Shown here in pieces: positions 56,484 through 64,000 of a stretch of DNA of 64,000 bases (position 1 is the first letter of the stretch; each line of letters begins with the position of its first letter). The notes under the pieces were generated by a model. It made no database searches. It was given only the letters and a program-made list of their open reading frames with translations, and was not told the DNA's origin. Both the position numbers and the translations under genes were made by a program. The stretch is from Obelidium mucronatum (taxonomy: Eukaryota > Chytridiomycota > Chytridiomycetes > Chytridiales > Chytriomycetaceae), in NCBI GenBank assembly GCA_025765595.1, contig JAIVFH010000077.1:1-64000 (forward strand). The letters are read 5' to 3'.

Positions 56484-58600
56484 ATGTCAATAACCAACAT
56501 GCCGGCAATCATCTTGTTGACTGTATCAATATCCCACTTTACTATTTTATCCGTTGCAGCTCAGAAAGTAATTGCTGGTGCATTGCATCTGAATCCTATT
56601 GACGGCCCAGCAAAACTCGAATCTCTCGCAGCTGAAGCACCAACTCTTCCAATAACGCGATTAGTTCTATCATTTGTGAGACCCGACATGGTTTACATTC
56701 CGGGCTCAGCTTCTCTTAAATATTCGGACTTGGGATATTCCCGAAGCGGGGACTTTGGGTTTGCGGCTGTCAAAACGGCAATCTCAAGACTGCAGAGCGG
56801 TGGCGTGCAAGTATTTCTCTCAATGGGCGGCTTAAGCAACAACTGCTATCCCTATTTATCAATGAAGTATTCAGTCGCGTATTTTGGATCTGGCGCTGAC
56901 TATTGGAAAATTGCAAAGTACGGCGCCGGTTCGCCATACAAGTGCACAGCCTCGAATATGTGGTGTCAAGTCTGCGATTTCGGAAAATACATGTATAATT
57001 TCGCAGATCTTTCCGTATTTCCGGAGCCGAATGGAACCAATACTTGGGATACAGCAAGGGCCAAAGTAATGAAGCTTGCCAAAGGAGCACCTGTGGAATG
57101 GAATCCTTTAATAGTTGGTGGTTATGAATATGCAGATCCGCATGATCCATCGATAGCAACAACAGTTCCGGGCAGTGGTTATTGGAAAGTGTTGAAGCGA
57201 GACCCATACACAGATTTCATCCATCTCGCGAAAGAATTAAAGCTCGACGGTGTCGATTTGAATTATAATGAAATCTGGCATGGTATTCTTCTAATCTTTT
57301 TGTCGGAAGCACTTATCTTTTCGAAGGAATGCCGCTAACTTTTCCTCAAACAGCCGACACATTCAGAAGCGGTGCCTCCGAAGGGACCATTCAAACTCGA
57401 TCAAACTGTCTACAAATACTCTGCAATTGCGCTTGATATTATGCATGCGATTCAAGAGATCTACCCTTCCTGTAGATTTTCTGCGACTGTCGATGCCAAA
57501 GGCGCCTGGCAAGGAACATTCTGGGGAGGAAGTCTCAAAGGCTTATGGTATTATTCAAACCTCTGGTACCCTGAAATCATCCAGTTTATGACAAATAGCG
57601 AGTTAAATGGCGGTGGAAGTCAATGTTAAAAGCTTCGATCTATCAAACAGCAACGATTACTATGAATGCTCAGACATCGCGCGGGGGTGCGATTTTGCGG
57701 GGCAAGTTGAATTTTTGATGTCAACTTTTGCAGTTGCGAATATCGAGGCTCGGTTGGGGTTTCAGGTTGGACAACCATCCCTCCCGGATCCAACGGTGTA
57801 CGCCCAGCATCAGTTACCTCTGACAGCGTCCGCCTTGTTTTTGCTTACTCAGAGCTCTTCTTCCGCCTTTATCTGGGAGCTGTTCAAACCGAAAAACGAG
57901 TTACCGACAGGAATTTCAGGGCAACCAAACAATGTAGACGCTACTACAATTGCACAAGTAATATGCAAAAAAATTTTCCTAAGTCTAGCCGTTGCCGAGG
58001 ATCCATTCCCGAAGTTGGTGGTGAGCTCACTGGAAACATGTCACCAAACATTCCTCTTCCCACAAACACAATCAACACGTCTCAAACAAACATAACCACG
58101 CTGAATACATTCATGACTACAAATCGAAACTTGAAAACGACCGCATTCACCGAGGATGTAATTATCACAATGCCCACAGCAAGTGAGCCCACGGTTCCTT
58201 ACTTCTTCTCAAATGTTACCGACCACTTCGATAAACGTCTCGCCATTATTATTGCAAACCAAAACTACTGAAGCACCATCGTCCCTGGATAGGCAGTCTT
58301 GTGAACGGTTTGGCGAAACCCGATGCATAAACGGAATAAGCTACCAATGCATGGACTCAATCAACTCAAACCCTTCTCTTATTTGGACACGATGGTTTGT
58401 TGCAGGCTGCAATGAAAATGCGATCCAACCAGTGCTTACAATGACCTGAGACTCCGAATCTGCTGGGAATTTCCTGCACAACACAGGGCCAGCAGATTTG
58501 CTTTAATGGAGTAGTTTACGAATGTGGATACTTCGAAGGATCGCTATTATTGGAGTGGGGCCGGAATTCACGGCATTCGTGTTTATTCGGAACGCCTTAA
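56484..58600 (+). pseudogene. Decayed GH18 chitinase copy 3
   Basis: The product is collinear with the two intact GH18 proteins, from signal peptide to binding modules, but broken. The catalytic motif DGVDLDYEE has become DGVDLNYNE, so the proton-donor Glu and an Asp are lost. Frame breaks occur near 57375 (one extra base, SGASE then GPFKLDQ), 57620 (four extra bases, GGxxINV region), 57965 (one base short beside A7T4) and in the linker near 58258; a last one near 58450 leads into a second Cys module. The tail has two chitin-binding-like modules (CERFGETRCINGISYQC and CTTQGQQICFNGVVYEC) where copy 2 has one. The second family intron (57285..57353) is kept but the first is absent. Confidence 0.85.
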
Positions 58601-58656
58601 CTCAAGGAAACAGCAAAGTGAAAAGAAGAGGACGAAGCAATTTAATAAAGTGAGTA

Positions 58657-60424
58657 TCACTTTCGAACAAGTTGGCTCCATTCCGAATCGCTGGTAACAA
58701 GCGAATCGATAATCAGCTGCCCTCTGTGGCCGTAGAGTGGGTTCTGAATTCTGCTCTGTTCTTCAGCCAACTTGATCGATATCTGAGATGTTATTTCAGT
58801 TTGCGTCGCCAGCATTTGATCCAAAAGAAAGTCTCGCAAACCTCTTGTGTTGTAAGACCCGTCTCCTTTGCTTCAAAAAGCACCTGCCGTGTTACATTGT
58901 AAATCGAATTGCTCCAGTTCCGGCCTGGTTCATACAAATCATCAAAAATGCGTGTAATAAGCGGAATTACAGAGTACCCAAGTGAACTTCAATCTTCGGA
59001 TCGTTTTTCATGGAGCCCAAATGTTCGTCAGCGCAATTGACGATTCCCATTCGATTACACAAAAACTGCCCAAAAAACCACAAGTAAGTTAAGGGAAAAT
59101 TCTTGCAATTTCTCACATCTGGGACATATGTAATGCCACTGTCTCTCAAGAGCTTATCGTCTGTTTTCATATCTATGTTTTCATTAAGTAAGCACTCAAT
59201 CAAGAAACATTTTCAGTGTTTTCTATACCCAGAAGCTGGTTATTTGCGCCACCACATATAATCTTCGCGCGAATTTGGGGAATTGTAGACGCGTTTATGA
59301 TGGCACCAGTGGCACACGGAGCAATTGCATCAACATCTTGCGGAAGGCAGAACATTCAAAAACGATAGAAATGAAAGAGGTATCCCACCTTCAAATAAGA
59401 TGGAATGGTCCCCTTTATCCACAGTCCTGAAAGAAAACCTGTCACCATATTGCCTGAAGCGAGCCTCAATTCCAGACTTCTTCTTTGGATCAACACCGCA
59501 GCCAACAATTCTGGCAACGCCAAGTTGAAACAAGCATTCTACTAAATGAGAGCCAACTGCACCCACTCCTTGAATAGCAACACTCGCCCCTTTGATGCTC
59601 ATACCCAAATGATCGAAGGCGGCCTCCATCGCCACGGCTACCCCCCGCGCCGTTGGAATAGCTGGAACACCTGATCCACCCATCTCCACAGGCACGCATG
59701 TCGTGAACCGCGTCCTTGAATGTAAGTGAACAATATCTTCTCTCGTGATTCCAGCATCTTGAGCCGCCACAAAACATCCTTTCAAGCGTGACAAAAATTC
59801 ACCGTAGTCTTCAAATACTTTCTGCCGTAATAGTGCTGAATCTTGTGCATTATCCAACCCCTTTCCAGAGTTGCGTGCAATGACACCCTTCCCACCTCCC
59901 CACCATAGTCCTGCTAATGCATTCTTATGAGTCATTCCCTTGGATCTGTAGTTCAAAATCTGAAACCAAGGACACCCATAAGCCAAAAGTTAAAACTCAC
60001 AATCGCCACCCATCACGAAGGAACCCTTCAACGGTTTCATAGCCCAAGTTTCTAACGCCACCCGATCCCGCACCGCGGCAAGTCCGATGAATTACTGCTG
60101 ACTAGGATGCGTAACAGTTTAGTCGACATGGGTTTCGCTTTCAAGTTTCGTCGTACCTGAAGCGTTCCAGACTGGGGTCCAATTGAAACGTACAGTCCTT
60201 CGTGTCCATCAAAGTCACTGGCTTCAAGTTTAAAGTAATCCGCGATTGGCTGTATGACTGGATGGCTGTTCGCGATCCATGAGTCTCCATGCGTTGCATT
60301 CATGTAGCCTTCACCTGGCTTCAAACCGCCCGTTTCTCGTCACGATATGGAATGCTTTAATGTTGTTTTTTGTGAGAAGCGCAGTGAATGCATCCGGCGA
60401 TAGAGCGAGAATTCTTGGTTTCAT
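58657..60424 (-). CDS. Glu/Leu/Phe/Val dehydrogenase family enzyme (leucine-dehydrogenase-like)
   Basis: Nine exons (60315..60424, 60157..60265, 60001..60101, 59389..59945, 59229..59336, 59117..59172, 58978..59065, 58842..58924, 58657..58782) sum to 1338 nt, 445 residues. Family landmarks: [42 protein letters not shown] with the catalytic lysine region, [19 protein letters not shown], the Rossmann [29 protein letters not shown] and a C-terminal [17 protein letters not shown]. Such enzymes oxidatively deaminate amino acids with NAD+. Putative substrates are leucine, phenylalanine or relatives rather than glutamate, judged by length and the WGGGK segment. The last intron (58783..58841) removes an apparent frame break. 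Confidence 0.9.
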
Positions 60425-60463
60425 TCTTGCATATTATTTCCATTACTCGCTATTTACACACAC

Positions 60464-62412
60464 TCAAATCGAATCGCGCTCACTACCATTGCGGCTTAAC
60501 CCTCCTCTTTTACCACTAGCTGAAACTCCCACTGGAATACCAACCACCTCTCCATCAGCGATGCTAAGTGTTACGGGTATTGGAAATGAACGAAGCCCAA
60601 CAACCTCAGCAACTGTTTTGTCTCCACCTTCAATCACAATTCCTTTGGCTGCTGCTTCACGTCTCTTTGCTATTTCTTCGTCGTAACGGCTCAGCATGTC
60701 GTACAAACTTGGAGAAGGCGTTCTAAGTACGTCTGGGATGTACCATCCTGGAGGTGGCGGACTTGGCTCTCGATAAAAAGCTCCGTCAATCTCAGATACA
60801 CTCTTTTTGTGATTGCCTTCAATCGAAGACTTGAGGACTTTTACGTCTCCAGCCTTGTCTCCGGCCGCGTTTAAGTCACTGTCATAGCCATCGCGATCGA
60901 ATTTCGCAATCATTTCTGAAATCGAAACTCCTTGGGCTGAATACACTGGCACCGGCTCTTGCAATTCATCTGCTACATCTCCTCCGATATTGACACTGGA
61001 AGTAGGCAAGCCCGACCCATCATCTCCCGAATCACGCTCTTTCTCATCTCCACTCCCACTGAAATCTCCAGACGCAGACACTGCTGGAGAATCTGGATGA
61101 GCCTCGTCAAATTCGCGCGAGAACCACGGCAGCTTCATGAAGTCAATTGCTGTAATACGATGCACCGGGTCTGGATTCAGACATGCTTGAACTGCCTCTT
61201 TAGCTTCATCAGGGATATTGGACCAGATTGAAACGGGGAATGAAACAACGACTTCTTGTTCGGTTTTGGGGATTTGCCCTTGTTCAAAAGGGGGAGTTCC
61301 AGCGAGAAGTGCGTAGAGGAGACAACCAAAGGCCCACATGTCGACAGCCTGTAATAGTGTAATGAGACTGAGACAATGGAGACAGCGACAGAAAAAAAAG
61401 AAAAAGAAATGATACAAACACAGGTGTAATTGCATTCTTGTAGTCCGACAAACAGGATTTCTGGAGCAATATACCCCATTGTTCCGCATGGAGTCTTTGC
61501 GCGGCCTGTTTTGGAGTACGTGCTGAGACTGAAATCGATCAGTTTCGCGTGGGTCCAATGTGGATCCTGATCCTTTGCACCTCCTGATTCACTTTCTTCT
61601 TCTGGAATCGTTGCAGTGGCCAAAACAGGATTCATGATAACAACATTCTCAGGTTTAATATCTCGATGAAGCTGTTGTTATTGTTGGTTGAAACCAGAAA
61701 CGAAAAAAAAAAAAAAAAAACAACAACAACAACAACTCACGACTTTCTTGGAATGCAAATACTTCAAACCCAACGCAATTTGAACAGCAATCACTCGAAC
61801 TTGACTTGGATTCATTCTTCCCGTTTGTTGCAGTAAATCAAATAAATCACCGTCCTTCATATACTCCAAAACGAGAACATAAGAATCTTTCGTCTCAATA
61901 AAGTTTTCGAGTTTGATGATATTCGGGTGAGATAGTGTTTTGAGCAGGTCTGTTTCGCGAAGGACTTTCCACCTCTGTTGCGAGAAAAGTTTAGGTTTGA
62001 CACGTCAAAACAAACGAACGAGTACCTCGTAATCTGTCAAATCCGCCTTTTTGACAATCTTCATTGCCACTTGCTTATCTAAAATCTTGTCATATCCCAA
62101 AACGACTTCGCTTTGTGCGATTCTGGGAAGTAGTTAGTGAGTCAGAGTTAAAAGAAACGCGATGAATGAACCGCAATACTTTGGCTTAAGAACGCTAAAC
62201 ATCAAATAATCGCGTTAGAAGCTAATGAAGTGATACTTCTCTCTTCCGACTCACGACAGCATGGTGTATCGATGGCTGAGCATGTCAGAAAGTTCCAAGA
62301 ATATCGCCGCGCCAGTTTCGCGGCCGCCTCTCGAGCCTTGGCGCGTTGCTTGCTGCTGAGTATTATGCGAAGCCCTGCGTGGGTGCGCATGTGGAGCATG
62401 TGGACCTGGCAT
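60464..62412 (-). CDS. Atypical serine/threonine protein kinase, CAMK-like
   Basis: Five exons (62255..62412, 62026..62122, 61741..61974, 61450..61671, 60464..61348) sum to 1596 nt, 531 residues. Kinase motifs: VAMKIVKK (Lys of strand 3), LHRDIKPEN (catalytic loop), [12 protein letters not shown] (activation and P+1 loops) and [11 protein letters not shown]. Two departures are clear. The region where the Gly-rich loop should be reads [14 protein letters not shown], with no GxGxxG, and the DFG motif is DFS (KLIDFSLS). The C-terminal 170 residues are low-complexity with acidic and Ser-rich parts and a [16 protein letters not shown] helix. It starts 70 nt from the MTAP start on the other strand. 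Activity is uncertain given the altered loops. Confidence 0.85.
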
Positions 62413-62482
62413 CAGAGATGAGATTCTGTGGGAACTTTTCGTAGTAAGTTCAGGAGCGTGGAAAACAAGAAAACTTGTAAAA

Positions 62483-63630
62483 ATGGCTGATCTTTCCTTT
62501 GCAACTGACATCAAGATTGCCATCATTGGCGGCTCTGGACTCTACCACCTCGAAGGACTCAAGGTGCTCGGAGAAGTGAACCCCCTTACTCCCTGGGGTC
62601 ACCCAAGTGACAAGATCGTAGTCAGTGAAACTGCTCACGGAACCAAGGTTGCTTTCTTGGCAAGACACGGACGAGGTCCACTACCTCAACCCATCAGAGG
62701 TGAGGGAAGTACAGCGTGATGAATGCATGCGCTTGCGTGCGTGTTGGCATGTTTGTGCTGACGGCTGAACCTTCCTGTGTCGTTGCAATGATGCAATATA
62801 GGTTCCAGCCAGAGCCAATATTGCCGCTTTGAAGCACTTGGGTGTCGAAGTCATTTTGGCTTTCTCCGCAGTCGGGTCTCTTCAGGAAGAAATTGCGCCA
62901 AGAGACTTTGTCATTCCTTCTCAAGTGATTGATCGCACCAAGGGGATCCGCCCTTCCACGTTCTTCGAGAAGGGAATTGTTGCGCATGGTGAGTAGCGGT
63001 TCTTCTGTTGGGGTTGTGGGCAGTATCTGATGGACTACATGGCGGTTTAAAGAAACCAGCTAACCCAATTTACAAGCTTCTTACTAATACTTGTCTTCTT
63101 TCTTTTTTTGACTTATAAAAGCCATGTTCGCTGATCCATTTGACACTTCTCTTGCCGCTTTGATTGCCGATGTTGCCAAGACTGCTTGTCCTGGAGTCAA
63201 GTTCCACAGCGACAAGACTCTTATTTGCATGGAAGGACCACAATTTTCTACTCGTGCCGAGTCCAAGCTTTACCGCAGCTGGGGTGCCGATATTATCAAC
63301 ATGTCTGTCCTTCCAGAATCCAAACTTGCCCGTGAAGCCGAAATCGCGTACCAAATGGTCTGCATGTCTACTGACTACGACTGCTGGAGAGAAGGAGAAG
63401 AGGCTGTCAATGTCGAGGCCGTCATTGCCAACTTAGGTGCCAACAGCGCCAACGCCAAGAACTTGTTGGCTCACTTGATTCAAAAGGTGGAAATTGCTTT
63501 GGAGCAAGGCACCTTGAAGACTGTTAAGGAGTTGAAGGGTAGCATGAAGTTTGCTGGAATTACCGACCCAGCCAAGAGAGACGCCGACACTGCCGCTAAG
63601 TTGCACTACATTTTGCCAGGATACTTTTGA
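62483..63630 (+). CDS. MTAP: S-methyl-5'-thioadenosine phosphorylase, one +1 frame break
   Basis: Exons 62483..62699, 62802..62988 and 63122..63630. Motifs: [14 protein letters not shown] (phosphate binding), [49 protein letters not shown] (line split by family), [30 protein letters not shown] and STDYDCW. The enzyme splits methylthioadenosine into adenine and methylthioribose-1-phosphate in methionine salvage. The exons sum to 913 nt, one base over. As written the frame reads [12 protein letters not shown] and cannot join VPARANI in phase; skipping one C at 62678 gives HYLNPSE then VPARANI, the conserved family sequence. Corrected length 303 residues. Confidence 0.92.
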
Positions 63631-63744
63631 TTCTGAGAGGAAGAATGAAACACTCTTCATGAATTTCATGAAATTCAATAAACCTAGTTTTGTGATAAGT
63701 TGTTGATGCGGGCTTGAATTGTCCCCTTATTTCCAAACAAATCA

Positions 63745-64000
63745 ATGCAAACAACAGCATTTCAGGAGGAGTTGACGCCGTTGCAGCAGTTAGTTCGTGC
63801 TTGCATCCAAGGAGACTCTTCAAGCGTCCTATCTCTGCTTTTGCAACTGGCGCGAGAAGAAAACTCCATTGACATCAACCACTCAGATGCTGAAGGAACA
63901 CCGCCCCTTTGCTATGCTTCTTGCTGGGGGCATTCTCATATTGTGGCTCTTTTATTGGCAGCTGGGGCTGATGTTGATCGATGCGATAAGAGTGAGTGTT
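63745..64000 (+). CDS. Ankyrin-repeat protein, truncated by window end
   Basis: The ATG at 63745 opens a protein (QLVRACIQGDSSSVLSLLLQ, then NHSDAEGTPPLCYASCWGH and IVALLLAAGADVDRCDK) with at least one and a half ankyrin repeats. A consensus donor GTGAGT at 63992 marks the first intron, so coding continues beyond the window. No other domain can be seen. Confidence 0.8.
   Translation, partial: MQTTAFQEELTPLQQLVRACIQGDSSSVLSLLLQLAREENSIDINHSDAEGTPPLCYASCWGHSHIVALLLAAGADVDRCDKSEC

Noticed and set aside
56484..58600. Processed (reverse-transcribed) origin of the GH18 pseudogene
   Set aside because: It keeps the second family intron with GT-AG ends, so it is not a full retrocopy.
58783..58841. 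Apparent -1 frameshift near the end of the dehydrogenase
   Set aside because: A 59-nt intron with GTTTGC donor and ATCTCAG acceptor joins TTQE to ISIKLAEEQ in phase; the total is then divisible by three.

Overview
The window is nuclear DNA of a fungus, most likely a zoosporic (chytrid-type) lineage. It carries about 32 protein-coding genes packed on both strands, most split by very short GT-AG introns (40-130 nt, often 45-60). The proteins are fungal (DUF3431, DUF1748, GPI-anchored and GH18 secreted proteins). A cytosolic carboxypeptidase that trims tubulin polyglutamate and a kinesin fit an organism that builds a cilium. I saw no rRNA or tRNA gene, transposase, CRISPR array or organellar gene. 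I rebuilt the gene models by hand from splice sites and reading phase. In most multi-exon genes the exon lengths sum exactly to a multiple of three, which supports the models.

0-12.5 kb: a DUF3431 protein (5' end missing), an 11-exon lineage-type hypothetical gene, the Golgi SNARE BOS1, a basic/acidic coiled-coil protein, a DUF1624 membrane acyltransferase-like protein, a divergent pair of related small proteins, an S9 peptidase and an F-box/ankyrin protein. 12.5-31 kb: two intact GH18 chitinase-like genes flank an unknown gene and an FAD monooxygenase whose introns carry arrays of a 15-nt GC-rich hairpin. Then come the 1375-residue carboxypeptidase, a mitochondrial-carrier-family protein, a GPI-anchored protein, a second F-box/ankyrin protein and a DUF1748 protein. 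31-42 kb: a large unrecognised protein and a giant coiled-coil protein. 42-56 kb: SEC61 alpha, a Q/P-rich probable nuclear protein, XAP5/FAM50, a head-to-head pair of AIG1-like GTPases with different C-terminal tails, TIM22 and a kinesin. 56-64 kb: a decayed third GH18 copy, a Glu/Leu/Phe/Val-type dehydrogenase, an atypical protein kinase, MTAP and the start of an ankyrin gene.

Two things stand out. First, palindromic mini-hairpins (stem ACCGCC/GGCGGT, sense-strand loop mostly GAA) fill one intron in each of two adjacent divergent genes, with a regular 23/36-nt spacing and one compensatory stem change. Second, several otherwise intact genes between 36 and 63 kb, including the housekeeping genes SEC61 and MTAP, each need exactly one surplus base skipped (+1) to keep a conserved protein. 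This could be assembly error, decay or translational frameshifting; raw reads and transcripts would decide.
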